Assembly (NCBI GenBank): GCA_903895595.1
Contig: CAITUP010000041.1
Location: 1 to 64,000 of the forward strand
Length of the DNA stretch: 64,000 bases
Direction: 5' to 3'
From: an uncultured Acetobacteraceae bacterium
GTDB taxonomy: Bacteria > Pseudomonadota > Alphaproteobacteria > Acetobacterales > Acetobacteraceae
Of the stretch, positions 52,591 through 63,853 are shown one piece after another. Position numbers and translations under genes: made by a program. Within the stretch, counting starts at the first letter, position 1, and every line of letters starts with the position of its first letter. A model generated the notes under the pieces. It did no database searches and had not been told where the DNA came from. It saw nothing but the letters and a program-made list of their open reading frames with translations.

Positions 52591-53580
52591 TCAGCCCTTC
52601 AAAACCTCCGGATTCGTTACCCGAATTGGCTTCCCATCCAGAAACGCCAGCGCGTTCTCGATCATTTGCGGATAGAACCCGTCCCACGTCTCCTTCACCC
52701 CGTACCCCATATGCGGCATCAGCACGGCGTTCGACACCGATCGCAACGGGTGCCCCGCCGGCAGCGGTTCGCGGTCGTAGACATCCAGCGCCGGCACGAT
52801 CTTGCCGGCATTCGCCGCCGCGATCATGGCCGCCTCATCGATGATCGGCCCGCGCGACGTGTTGATCAGGATCGCGCCCTGTTTCATACGAGCAATATCG
52901 GCCGCGCCGATCAGGCCTCGGGACCGCGGCGACAGCACCAGATGCACGGAAATCGCATCCGACTGCGCCATCAGCTCATCCTTGGAAACCAACGTCGCAC
53001 CGACCTCGGCGCAGCGTTCCGCCGTCAGGTTCTGGCTCCACGCGATGACATTCATGCGTAGCGCCTTGCAGTAGGTGGCCATGTAGCCGCCGAGCCGGCC
53101 CAACCCCATCACACCCATCGTTTTGCCGGCCAACCCGATTCCAACCGGCACGCCCATCTGGAAGGTGCCGCCGCGCATGTTCGCGTCGCCCCGGGGAATA
53201 CCGCGCGCCGCCGCCAGCAGCAGGCCCAGCGACAACTCCGCCGTCGCCGAGTCGGCGTATCCGCCGCCCTCGGTCCGGCACACGGGGATGCCGCGCGCGG
53301 TGCAAGCGGGCGTGTCCAACGATGCGTTGCGGGCGCCGGTCATGCCCATCATCCGCAGCTTCGGCAGCCGGTTGATCAGCGACGCCGGCAGCGGGGTCCG
53401 TTCGCGCATCGACAGCACGATGTCGAAATCGGCCAGCTTGGCCACCGCGTCGTCCTCGTCCGCGAACGCTTCCTGGAAGATGGTAACGTCGGCGCGGGCG
53501 TCCAGCGCGGTCCAGTCGGCGGCGCCGCGCGCCACGCCCTGCCAATCGTCCAGGACGGCGACTTTGGATTTGTTGCTCAT
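52591..53580 (-). CDS. D-2-hydroxyacid dehydrogenase family protein
   Basis: A 329-residue protein from ATG 53580. The NAD-binding segment MGVMGLGRLGGYMATYCKA lies near residue 157. The catalytic Arg region is ILINTSRGPIIDEAA, the acidic catalytic pair is in PALDVYDREPLP and the histidine in VLMPHMGYGVKETW near residue 290. Substrates of the family are 2-keto/2-hydroxy acids; this one is unassigned. Divergent from the 3-hydroxyacyl-CoA-dehydrogenase-like gene with 101 bases between starts. Confidence 0.92.
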   Translation of the reverse strand: MSNKSKVAVLDDWQGVARGAADWTALDARADVTIFQEAFADEDDAVAKLADFDIVLSMRERTPLPASLINRLPKLRMMGMTGARNASLDTPACTARGIPVCRTEGGGYADSATAELSLGLLLAAARGIPRGDANMRGGTFQMGVPVGIGLAGKTMGVMGLGRLGGYMATYCKALRMNVIAWSQNLTAERCAEVGATLVSKDELMAQSDAISVHLVLSPRSRGLIGAADIARMKQGAILINTSRGPIIDEAAMIAAANAGKIVPALDVYDREPLPAGHPLRSVSNAVLMPHMGYGVKETWDGFYPQMIENALAFLDGKPIRVTNPEVLKG

Positions 53581-53681
53581 GGATGGGTCCTTCCCCTTAT
53601 GCGAGGCCCGCAAAGTGCCGCCGGGTTGGCGCGCGCGCAAGCAGGGAGGCTATAAGGCGCCCAACACAGCGGGAGCACCCT

Positions 53682-54611
53682 ATGACCCAAGTCGCCGTTA
53701 TCGGTGCCGGCCTGATCGGCCGCGCCTGGTCCATCGTTTACGCCCGCGCCGGGTTCGACGTCGTGCTCTGGGACCAGTTCCCGCAGGCGGTGCCGGCGGC
53801 GCTGGATTTCATCGCCGAACGCCTGCCGGAGCTGAAGGAAAACGGCCTGCTGAAGGATGAGCCCGCCGCGGTGATGGCGCGCATTCGGCCGGTCGCGGAC
53901 CTCGCCGATGCGGTGCGCGATGCTGAATACATCCAGGAAAATGGCCCCGAGCGCGTGCCGGTGAAAATCGCGTTGTTCACCGAGTTGGATCGTTTTGCTC
54001 GGCCGGACGCGGTGCTTGCGAGCTCGACCAGCGGCATCCCCGCCAGCGCTTTCACGGAAGACTTGAAGGGGCGGCACCGATGTTTGGTCGCGCATCCCGT
54101 GAACCCGCCTTATCTGATCCCCCTGGTGGAAATCTGCCCGGCGCCCTGGACCGATGAGGCGACGATCGCCCGCACCCGTGCTTTGCAAATCGCCGCGGGA
54201 CAGGTCCCGGCGACGGTGAAAAAGGAAATGGACGGTTTCGCGCTCAATCGCCTGCAAGGCGCGCTGCTGGCCGAGGCCTTCCGCCTGATCGCCGACGACG
54301 CGATCTCTCCGGCCGATCTGGACGCGCTGGTGAAGCACGGGTTGGGTCTGCGCTGGAGCTTCATGGGACCGCTCGAAACCATCGACCTGAACGCGCCCGG
54401 CGGGCTGGCGGATTACTGCGACCGCTACGGGCCGCTGTATGCGAAGATGCAGGAACAGATGACTCCGCTGGAATGGAATGCGGCCCTTGTCGGGCGCCTA
54501 CAGGAGGCACGGCGGGCGGAGCTGCCGGCGAACATGCAGCCCGTGCGGCAGGAATGGCGCGACCGGCGGCTGATGGCGCTGCTGGCGCATAAGGCGGGGC
54601 AGGTGGATTGA
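53682..54611 (+). CDS. 3-hydroxyacyl-CoA dehydrogenase family protein (lambda-crystallin/gulonate type)
   Basis: A 309-residue protein from ATG 53682 with GGGAG upstream. N-terminal VAVIGAGLIGRAWSIVYARAG binds NAD. ASSTSGIPASAF and the HPVNPPYLIPLVEI block with catalytic His near residue 143 match the single-domain group that includes lambda-crystallin and L-gulonate 3-dehydrogenase. It probably oxidises a 3-hydroxy acid or carnitine-like compound. An HpcH/HpaI aldolase gene follows after 70 bases, suggesting a common pathway. Confidence 0.88.
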   Translation: MTQVAVIGAGLIGRAWSIVYARAGFDVVLWDQFPQAVPAALDFIAERLPELKENGLLKDEPAAVMARIRPVADLADAVRDAEYIQENGPERVPVKIALFTELDRFARPDAVLASSTSGIPASAFTEDLKGRHRCLVAHPVNPPYLIPLVEICPAPWTDEATIARTRALQIAAGQVPATVKKEMDGFALNRLQGALLAEAFRLIADDAISPADLDALVKHGLGLRWSFMGPLETIDLNAPGGLADYCDRYGPLYAKMQEQMTPLEWNAALVGRLQEARRAELPANMQPVRQEWRDRRLMALLAHKAGQVD

Positions 54612-54681
54612 ACGGGTTCCCTGTTCACCGTCCCCGATCCGCGCCATTATCCCCCCAACGCCACCCCGAGAGGAAACCCCA

Positions 54682-55539
54682 ATGCGTCCCAACCGCCTGC
54701 GCGCCTCGCTCGATGCCAACGAGCCGACGATCTCCACCCATATTCTGTCCACCTGGCCCACCCTCGTGGAGCTGATCGGCGACGCCGGCCACTACGACTA
54801 CGTGGAATTCACCGCCGAATACGCGCCCTTCACCATGTCGGACCTGGATAATCTGGGCCGAGCGCTGGAACTGAAGAACATGGCCGGCATGATCAAGATC
54901 GAGCAGACGCAGTACACCCACCAAGCCATGCGCGCGATCGGCTCGGGCTTCCAAAGCGTACTGTTCGCCGATCTGCGCAGCGTCGCGGACGCCGAAGCCT
55001 GCGTGGCGGCGGTGCGCGCGGAAACCCCCGGCACGCGTGGGCGCCTCGGCGTCGGCATGCGCCGCGATGTCGGCACGGTGCTCGAAGGCGGCTCCCCCGC
55101 ATACGTCAACGCGCTGAACGACGTCGTGATCGCGGTCATGATCGAGAAGCGGGAAGCCGTCGAAGACCTGGAAAACATCCTGTCCGTCAAAGGGATCGAA
55201 ATGATCCAGTTCGGCGGGTCCGATTATTCCATGAGCATGGGCCTCACCGGCCAACGCGCGCATCCGGACATCAAGAACGCCGAGCGCAAGACGATCGAAA
55301 CGTCGTTGAAGATGGGCCTGCATCCGCGCGTGGAGCTGGCGGACATCAAGGACGCCGCGCCGTATCTGGAAATGGGCGTGAAGCATTACTGCATCGGCTG
55401 GGATGTTCGCATCCTGTATAGCTGGTGGAAAGCGAACGGTGAGGGCATGCACGCGATGCTCGCCGAGGCCAACAAGGGCGACAAGCGCAAGACGGCGGCT
55501 TTGGCGTCGCGCGCTGGTGTGGCTGCTGGGACTTATTGA
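54682..55539 (+). CDS. HpcH/HpaI aldolase/citrate lyase family protein
   Basis: A 285-residue class II pyruvate-aldolase-type TIM barrel. Segments VEFTAEYAPF near residue 34, GMIKIEQTQYTHQAM, RGRLGVGMRRD, VAVMIEKREAVE (metal-binding glutamate) and IQFGGSDYSMSMGLTGQ near residue 175 (metal-binding Asp) identify it. It should cleave a 2-keto-4-hydroxy acid or 2-keto sugar acid into pyruvate and an aldehyde, with a divalent metal. GAGAGGAAA precedes the start. Confidence 0.9.
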   Translation: MRPNRLRASLDANEPTISTHILSTWPTLVELIGDAGHYDYVEFTAEYAPFTMSDLDNLGRALELKNMAGMIKIEQTQYTHQAMRAIGSGFQSVLFADLRSVADAEACVAAVRAETPGTRGRLGVGMRRDVGTVLEGGSPAYVNALNDVVIAVMIEKREAVEDLENILSVKGIEMIQFGGSDYSMSMGLTGQRAHPDIKNAERKTIETSLKMGLHPRVELADIKDAAPYLEMGVKHYCIGWDVRILYSWWKANGEGMHAMLAEANKGDKRKTAALASRAGVAAGTY

Positions 55540-55548
55540 TTACAAATC

Positions 55549-55577
55549 GTCACGGTCGGGCGTAGCCCGGCCGTGAT
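55549..55577. repeat. short palindrome related to the GTCATGGTCGGGC family
   Basis: CGTCACGGTCGGGC (55549-55562) and its near-complement GCCCGGCCGTGAT around GTA, between two convergent gene ends. Sequence resembles half of the longer family members. No T-run. Confidence 0.7.
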
Positions 55578-55583
55578 TGCCGC

Positions 55584-56633
55584 CTAAACCCGCGGCAAAA
55601 CCTTTTCCCCGAACAACCGCATCGAATCCATCGCGGCTTCCAGCGGAATATCGTTGAAATTCACCTGCAACGAAGCGATCTCGAAATCGCCCACCTGTTG
55701 CCGGTAGGTGGAAATAGTGTCGAGAATCCGTTCCGGCGTCCCCACCCAGGCCGCGCATTTCGCCACCTGCGTATCGAAATTCTCCCGCGACAAAGCCTCG
55801 ATCACCTTGTCGTAGCCGGGGTAATCCGCCGATGACGCACCCGACGTCCAATCCGACGCCGCTTCCACCAGCGACCGTAGATACCGGTTCAAAGGCTCGC
55901 GCGCGATGGCTTCCGCCGCCGCTTGATTTTCGTGGCACAGCATATGGAACGCCAGCATGACCGTGCCCGGCCCTTCATGCCCGGCGCGCGCCCGAGCCTC
56001 TCGATACGCATCGAGAAGATCTTTCATCGCGCCGCCCGCCATGGGGATCGCCATGATGCCGTAGCCGGCAGCCCCCGCGCGTTCGAACGATTCCCGAGTC
56101 GCCAAAGCCGCCACGAAAAACGGCGGACGCGGCAGCTGAGTCGGGCGGGGCAGGGAGGTCACGTTCGTGAAAGAATGAAACCGCCCGGAAGAGGAAACAT
56201 TCTCCTCCTCCAGCAACCGTCTCACCTGCTCGACCCCCTCATCGAATCGCGCTCGGCTGTCGTCCATCGAAACGCCGAAACGTTCGAACTCGTGCGGTAG
56301 AAACGCGCGAGCGAACCCGGCATCCAGGCGGCCGTCGCACAACGCGTCGAGCATCGCCAGTTCGGCGGCGATTTGCAGCGGGTTCTTGAACGCCGGCAAA
56401 AACGCGCCGGTCACCAGACGCGCATGCTTGGTGATCTGCGCCGCGGCCGAGAGGAAAATCGCCGGATTGGGGCTGTAGCCGCCGTACGGGTGGAAATAAT
56501 GCTCCACTGTACGGACATGCGCGTAACCGTAACGGTCCACCAGACCGACCAGCTTTAGCGCATTCTGCCAATAATCCCGGCCGGATTGGACATCCGGGCC
56601 GACATCGGGAAAGAATTGGATGCCGACCCGCAT
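55584..56633 (-). CDS. LLM class flavin-dependent oxidoreductase
   Basis: A 349-residue luciferase-like monooxygenase family protein: MRVGIQFFPDVGP start, YAHVRTVEHYFHPYGGYSP near residue 38, HARLVTGAFLPAFKNPLQIAAELAMLD, DGRLDAGFARAFLPHEF, RPPFFVAALATRESFERA. Residue pattern matches FMN-dependent rather than TIGR03619 members. It is the longest of the three LLM proteins. Substrate unknown. Located 14 bases downstream of the acnA stop region in opposite genomic order, same strand as acnA but upstream of it would be transcriptionally separate. Confidence 0.86.
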   Translation of the reverse strand: MRVGIQFFPDVGPDVQSGRDYWQNALKLVGLVDRYGYAHVRTVEHYFHPYGGYSPNPAIFLSAAAQITKHARLVTGAFLPAFKNPLQIAAELAMLDALCDGRLDAGFARAFLPHEFERFGVSMDDSRARFDEGVEQVRRLLEEENVSSSGRFHSFTNVTSLPRPTQLPRPPFFVAALATRESFERAGAAGYGIMAIPMAGGAMKDLLDAYREARARAGHEGPGTVMLAFHMLCHENQAAAEAIAREPLNRYLRSLVEAASDWTSGASSADYPGYDKVIEALSRENFDTQVAKCAAWVGTPERILDTISTYRQQVGDFEIASLQVNFNDIPLEAAMDSMRLFGEKVLPRV

Positions 56634-56647
56634 GTTCCGAAGGCTCC

Positions 56648-59341
<2,694 letters not shown>

Positions 59342-59436
59342 GTCCCGGTTCCGTCTGCTGGGTGCTATGTCGAACGGGGCTTTTAACCATCCGGCGGCGG
59401 ATCGTCCACCTGCCGTCTCGTAACAGGGGATTGCGC

Positions 59437-60093
59437 GTGCTGAGGGCTGAGGGGTTGGCGGCATTCCGCGGCGAACGGCTGGTTTTCCGGGATTTGACCT
59501 TCTTGGTGCCTGCCGGCGGCGCGTTGGTGCTGGCCGGGGCAAACGGGTCGGGGAAGTCGACGCTGCTGCGGATTTTGGCAGGGCTGGGACGGTTGGAGGC
59601 GGGGCGTTTGTTGTGGGGCGATGGGGATTTGGCGGACCAAGCCGGGTTGGTGGCGTTCGTGGGGCATCAGGACGCGGTGAAGCCGGGGCTGACGGTGGCA
59701 GAGAATTTGGGGTTTTATGCTGGGCTTTCCTCCACCCCGTCATGGTCGGGCTTGACCCGACCACCTCTTTCCCATGGGCCTGAGGTAGTCGGGTCAAACC
59801 CGACCATGAAGGGTATTGGGCGTGCGCTCGCCGCCCTGGCTCTTACCGACCTCGCCGACCTTCCGGCCCGCATGCTCTCCGCCGGCCAAAAGCGGCGATT
59901 GGCTTTGTCTCGGCTGGCCCTGACGACCGCGCCGCTGTGGCTGCTGGACGAGCCCACCTTGGGCCTGGACGCCGCCGCCATAGACCGATTCGGCGTCCTT
60001 CTTCGCGATCACCGAGCGCGCGGCGGGATGGTCATCGCCGCCACGCATGTCCCGCTGCCGATGCCCGACACCGACGAGGTGCGCCTGTCATGA
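59437..60093 (+). CDS. ccmA: heme exporter ATP-binding protein CcmA, with in-frame repeat insertion
   Basis: A 218-residue ATPase from GTG 59437, preceded by AGGGGA. Walker [14 protein letters not shown] lies near residue 33, the Q-loop in [15 protein letters not shown], the signature [14 protein letters not shown] near residue 147 and Walker [13 protein letters not shown] near residue 167. Between FYAGL and IGRALAAL, about 25 residues (starting [13 protein letters not shown]) are encoded by a palindromic repeat absent from ordinary CcmA. The frame stays open and all motifs remain. It acts with CcmB in cytochrome c maturation. Its stop overlaps the ccmB start. Confidence 0.93.
   Translation: MLRAEGLAAFRGERLVFRDLTFLVPAGGALVLAGANGSGKSTLLRILAGLGRLEAGRLLWGDGDLADQAGLVAFVGHQDAVKPGLTVAENLGFYAGLSSTPSWSGLTRPPLSHGPEVVGSNPTMKGIGRALAALALTDLADLPARMLSAGQKRRLALSRLALTTAPLWLLDEPTLGLDAAAIDRFGVLLRDHRARGGMVIAATHVPLPMPDTDEVRLS
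59737..59813. repeat. palindromic element inside the ccmA coding sequence
   Basis: Left arm CCCGTCATGGTCGGGCTTGA (59737-59756) and ACCCGACCACC; right arm GTAGTCGGGTCAAACCCGAC and CATGAAGGG to 59813; centre TTTCCCATGGGCCTGAGG. The centre is the inverse of that in the copy between soxD and soxA. Length allows the ccmA frame to continue. Confidence 0.9.
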
Positions 60094-60755
60094 AGCAGTG
60101 GCGCGCCATTCTTGTCCGTGAACTGCGCCTGTCGTTGCGGCACGGCGCCGACACGCTCGCGGCGCTGCTATTCTTCGTGCTGACGGCGTCGCTGTTCCCT
60201 TTGGCCATCGGCCCCGCGCCCGAGACCTTGGGCCGCATCGCCCCCGGCATCGTCTGGGTCTGCGCGCTGCTGGCGGCGTTGCTGCCGCTGGACCGACAGT
60301 TCGGCGCGGATCTGGAAGACGGATCGCTGGATCAGTTGCTGATAAGCGGTCTGCCGGCATCGGCCATCGCCGCCGCCAAGGTGGTGGCGCATTGGGTGGT
60401 GACCGGTTTTCCCCTCGTGCTTACCGCCGCGCCGCTGGCGGTCATGCTGCGGATGCCGTTGGAGGCCATTCCGGCGCTGCTCGCCGGGCTGCTGCCGGGG
60501 ACGTTGCTGCTTTCTCTATTGGGTACCGCTGGCGCCGCGATCGTGCTGGGCGCGCGCCGGGGCGGGGTGCTGCTGCCGCTGCTGGTGTTGCCGTTGACGA
60601 TGCCAGTGCTGATTTTTGGCGTCGCGGCGGCAGATGCGGCGTCCGGGGGCTTAAGTGCGAGGCCGCATCTGCTGCTGCTGGCGGCGATGCTGGCGGCGGC
60701 GTTACCGTTGTGTCCGCTGGCGGCGGGGGCGGCGTTGCGGGGGGCGGTGGAGTGA
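60090..60755 (+). CDS. ccmB: heme exporter protein CcmB
   Basis: A 221-residue inner-membrane protein with about six helices. The N-terminal [57 protein letters not shown] and the late [17 protein letters not shown] are conserved in CcmB. Starts at 60090 in an ATGA overlap with ccmA. CcmC, which often follows, is not present; the next genes are a toxin-antitoxin pair on the other strand. Confidence 0.95.
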   Translation: MKQWRAILVRELRLSLRHGADTLAALLFFVLTASLFPLAIGPAPETLGRIAPGIVWVCALLAALLPLDRQFGADLEDGSLDQLLISGLPASAIAAAKVVAHWVVTGFPLVLTAAPLAVMLRMPLEAIPALLAGLLPGTLLLSLLGTAGAAIVLGARRGGVLLPLLVLPLTMPVLIFGVAAADAASGGLSARPHLLLLAAMLAAALPLCPLAAGAALRGAVE

Positions 60756-60768
60756 AGGACTCAGCGCA

Positions 60769-61110
60769 TCAGGCCGCCTGGACCATGAAATCCACATGGA
60801 TCGCGTCGTAGGGAAACGCCGGTCGCCCATCCTCGGCACGGTCCAATACCCCGGCTTTCAGAAGCGCCTGGATATCGCCATGCACCGACTTCACGTCGCG
60901 CCCGACCCGCCGCGCGACCTCCCGGATCGCCAGCGGACCGGTGCCGGTCATGGTCCGCAAGAGCGCCCAACGCTTGGGGGTCAGTACTTTCCATAGCAGT
61001 TCGACCGAAGGAAAGCTGATAAAAGCCCCTTGCGCTTCGCCCTCGAAGGCGCGCAGCGTTCTGGCTTGGACCTCGGCCACCGAGGCTATCCCGATCGTCA
61101 CACTGTTCAT
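60769..61110 (-). CDS. tumA: TumA-type antitoxin, HTH DNA-binding protein
   Basis: A 113-residue protein from ATG 61110, which overlaps the stop of the upstream toxin gene (ATGA). The C-terminal winged-helix part contains TPKRWALLRTMTGTGPLAIR and EVARRVGRDVKSVHGDIQAL, as in the HVO_A0114-type/MarR-like family that accompanies TumE toxins. It should neutralise the toxin and repress the pair. Toxin-first order is usual for this family. Confidence 0.85.
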   Translation of the reverse strand: MNSVTIGIASVAEVQARTLRAFEGEAQGAFISFPSVELLWKVLTPKRWALLRTMTGTGPLAIREVARRVGRDVKSVHGDIQALLKAGVLDRAEDGRPAFPYDAIHVDFMVQAA

Positions 61111-61391
61111 CCGCCACCCCAAGTTTCGATTTTGTCCCAGAAATCCGCCACTAGGCGCTTTGGATTTTCAAACGCGTATGCTGTTTCCCGCCCGCCGATA
61201 TGCTGGTGGTCGCCTTTGCCGGCTTCGTTGTCGAAACGCAGAACGCAGACATCGTCAACCACGAACGCGAGCCGGTATTTGTAAAGGTGCGAACTGCCTG
61301 GAACCGGGTTGGGGACCTGCCAGATGACAATCTCGGCGAACCGATCGTCGCCCAACAGATACCGTTCTCGCATCAGCAACCGTGCGTTCAT
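61107..61391 (-). CDS. tumE: TumE family toxin
   Basis: A 94-residue protein of the TumE (DUF6516) family: FAEIVIWQVPNPVPGSSHLY near residue 18, KYRLAFVVDDVCVLRFDNEAGKGDH near residue 38 and the C-terminal PKRLVADFWDKIE. TumE proteins are the toxic component of TumA/TumE modules; the toxic activity is not established for this sequence. Translationally coupled to the antitoxin. No strong ribosome binding site is visible. Confidence 0.85.
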   Translation of the reverse strand: MNARLLMRERYLLGDDRFAEIVIWQVPNPVPGSSHLYKYRLAFVVDDVCVLRFDNEAGKGDHQHIGGRETAYAFENPKRLVADFWDKIETWGGG

Positions 61392-61656
61392 GATGGTGTT
61401 TATGCCAACAGGCCGTGGTGTGTCAACGCGCGATGGAAATTTGGTCGATGCTAAGGGAATTATCGTAACAGATTTGCAGGTCTATTGGGAATTCCATATC
61501 GACAGAAAGGACCCAAAGGAAGTGAAGCGCTTAACCTTCAGTCTGGATCGCCGTACCAGTAGGATAGTCCGAAGAATACATGGTTACACGCCTACCATCC
61601 AAAACGACTTTGGCACGTGTACAAAGATTCCCCTTGGCAACCGAGTCATTCCCTAA
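61390..61656 (+). CDS. possible small protein in a low-GC stretch
   Basis: An 88-residue frame from ATG 61390, or an upstream extension to 61309. It reads KGIIVTDLQVYWEFHIDRKD and SLDRRTSRIVRRIHGYT, which is plausible protein text, but codon use is less GC-biased than the neighbours and there is no good ribosome binding site. It is divergent from tumE with overlapping starts. No family recognised. It may be non-coding sequence acquired with the toxin-antitoxin pair. Confidence 0.3.
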   Translation: MMVFMPTGRGVSTRDGNLVDAKGIIVTDLQVYWEFHIDRKDPKEVKRLTFSLDRRTSRIVRRIHGYTPTIQNDFGTCTKIPLGNRVIP

Positions 61657-61671
61657 CCGCGTCAAATCCCG

Positions 61672-61923
61672 CTATAGTGCATCCTCCGGCAAAGGCGCCG
61701 AGGTCCCAGGTCGCCGCAAAAACCGAATCGCGGCGTCGAGATCGCCCTGACCCAGGCGTTCCGCGAACCATGATTCCGAGGACTTCAATGCCGTCAGCTT
61801 CTCCGCCGCGGCGCGTGCGAGGAACTGGCTCATGCCTGTCCCGTTCTCCGCGGCGAACGTCTCGATTGCCGTCATCGGCGATGAAGGCAGCCGCACCGAA
61901 ACCGTCCGAACCGGGGATGTCAT
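61672..61923 (-). CDS. RHH-type antitoxin-like protein
   Basis: An 83-residue protein from ATG 61923. The N-terminal SPVRTVSVRLPSSPMTAIE is a ribbon-helix-helix DNA-binding start, followed by NGTGMSQFLARAAAEKL. The C-terminal part includes ESWFAERLGQGDLDAAIRFL and RRPGTSAPLPEDAL, which resembles an antitoxin tail. No toxin gene lies next to it in the same direction. It may be an orphan antitoxin or a regulator. It starts about 120 bases upstream of the divergent acyl-CoA dehydrogenase gene. Confidence 0.7.
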   Translation of the reverse strand: MTSPVRTVSVRLPSSPMTAIETFAAENGTGMSQFLARAAAEKLTALKSSESWFAERLGQGDLDAAIRFLRRPGTSAPLPEDAL

Positions 61924-62044
61924 TCGCGTATCTCCGGCTGCGCGTCCCCGTATCGCCGGCACGATCGCTTGTGTTCATCATAGGCGGACCCCGCAAATGT
62001 TGATAATTGTGCGGTCCCCGTATGCTTGAACCCCCAGGACCCGC

Positions 62045-63757
62045 ATGACCCGCAAAGGCTCCGACTGGATCGCCCCCGACTGCGCCGGCATGGACTTCTA
62101 TGCCATCGACCGATCCTTGCAGGACCTCCTGCGCATCTATCTTCCCGACGACGTGCGCACCCATTTCGAGCCGCATTTCCAGCGTCTCGGACAACTCGCC
62201 GGCGGCCGGTTGGACGAACTCGCCCGCATCGCCGACCGCCACACCCCCGTCCTGCATGCCCGAGACCGCACCGGCCGCGACGAGGACTGGATCGAATACC
62301 ACCCCGCCTACCGCGAAATGGAACAAATCGCGTTCGGCGACTTCCAGTTCCATGCCATGAGCCACCGGGGTGGCGTCATGGGCACCAACAAGCCGCTGCC
62401 CCCCGTTGCGAAATACGCCTTCCAATACCTGTTCGTGCAGGGCGAGTTCGGCCTGATGTGCCCGATCTCCGTCACCGACACCTCCATCCATCTCGTCCGC
62501 AAATTCGGATCGAACGCGTTGCAGGATTATCTGCTGCCGAAAATGCTTTCCGCCGACATGAGCAATTTCTGGAAGGGCACGCAGTTCATGACGGAAAAAG
62601 CCGGCGGCTCCGACGTCGGTGCGATCGAGACCGTCGCTCGGGAAAAAGACGGAGTCTGGCGGCTGTATGGCGACAAATGGTTCTGTTCCCACGCCGATGC
62701 GGATGTCGCGTTGATGCTGGCGCGACCCGAGGGCGCACCGAAAGGCACCAAAGGCCTGGCCCTGTTCGCCCTCCCGCGCCGCACCCGCGATGGCAAGCGC
62801 AACAACTACCGGATCGTACGGCTGAAAGACAAAATGGGCACCCGCTCCATGGCCAGCGGCGAAATCAATCTGGAGGGCGCGGAAGCCTACCTCGTCGGCG
62901 ATGTCGGCAACGGGCTGAAACAAATGATGGAGCAGGTGAACCTGTCGCGCCTGTCGCACGGCGTGCGCGCGGCATCGATGATGCGCCGCTGCGTCAACGA
63001 ATCCCTGGCCGTCGCCCGTGGCCGTTCCGCTTTCGGTCGGAACGTCATCGAATTTCCGCTGATGCGTCGGCAATTGATGAAAATGATCGTGCCCACCGAA
63101 CAGGCTTTATCCATGTCCATGTGCACCGCCGATGCGCTCGGGCGCGGTGCCAGCCAGGAACTGCGGATTCTGACCGGCCTGCTGAAACTCCGCGCCTGCC
63201 GCGACAACGTACCGGTCGCCATCGGCGCCATGGAGGCACGCGGCGGCAACGGCGCCATCGAGGATTGGGTCAACCCGCGTCTGGTCCGCGACGCCCCGAT
63301 CGGATTGTTGTGGGAGGGCACCAGCAACATCAACGCCCTGGATGTGATCGGCCGAGCGGTCGGGAAATCCGGTGCGCATCTGGCGTTGCAGGCGATGTTG
63401 CGCTCCCGGCTCGCCGACGCGACCGCGCTGCCGGCGCCGTTCCGCAATGCGTTGGGTTCCGCGCTGGATCGCGCGGTCGCGCTGGCCGAGCGGGTGGTGG
63501 ACCGTGAATCCCTGGCCCGTCAGGCCGCGACCGCGCTATACGACGTATCCAGCGCCGTTCTGATGGCCTGGGAATCCACCCGCGCCGGCGCCGATGCCCG
63601 CCGTGCGCTGATCGCCAGGTTTGTGTTGGCTCATAAGCTGTCGCCGCAAGACCCGCTGGCGCCGGACGAAGCAGATTGGGAAGTCGCCGCCGCCGACTGG
63701 GTCTTGGGCGAGAAAGCCGCGACCATGGACGACATCGGAGGGCTGCTGGTGGCTTGA
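62045..63757 (+). CDS. acyl-CoA dehydrogenase (AidB-like, long form)
   Basis: A 570-residue flavoenzyme. The middle domain has PISVTDTSIHLVRKFG near residue 141 and FMTEKAGGSDVGAIET near residue 181. Substrate and flavin binding includes KMGTRSMASGEINLEGAEA and LSRLSHGVRAASMMRR, with AMEARGGNGAIEDWVNPRLV near residue 396 and a catalytic glutamate region LLWEGTSNINALDV. The length and N-terminal segment (MSHRGGVMGTNK) fit the AidB-like/isovaleryl-type long group rather than ordinary 380-residue enzymes. Substrate unknown. A MFS gene follows. Confidence 0.93.
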   Translation: MTRKGSDWIAPDCAGMDFYAIDRSLQDLLRIYLPDDVRTHFEPHFQRLGQLAGGRLDELARIADRHTPVLHARDRTGRDEDWIEYHPAYREMEQIAFGDFQFHAMSHRGGVMGTNKPLPPVAKYAFQYLFVQGEFGLMCPISVTDTSIHLVRKFGSNALQDYLLPKMLSADMSNFWKGTQFMTEKAGGSDVGAIETVAREKDGVWRLYGDKWFCSHADADVALMLARPEGAPKGTKGLALFALPRRTRDGKRNNYRIVRLKDKMGTRSMASGEINLEGAEAYLVGDVGNGLKQMMEQVNLSRLSHGVRAASMMRRCVNESLAVARGRSAFGRNVIEFPLMRRQLMKMIVPTEQALSMSMCTADALGRGASQELRILTGLLKLRACRDNVPVAIGAMEARGGNGAIEDWVNPRLVRDAPIGLLWEGTSNINALDVIGRAVGKSGAHLALQAMLRSRLADATALPAPFRNALGSALDRAVALAERVVDRESLARQAATALYDVSSAVLMAWESTRAGADARRALIARFVLAHKLSPQDPLAPDEADWEVAAADWVLGEKAATMDDIGGLLVA

Positions 63758-63853
63758 AAGCCTCACGCTTGAATTCGCCGGTCAGCTGTGCGCTAACTGC
63801 ATAGCCAGGAGCCGACTCGCATGGGATCGGCCATAATCGGGGAGTTCAAGTAT

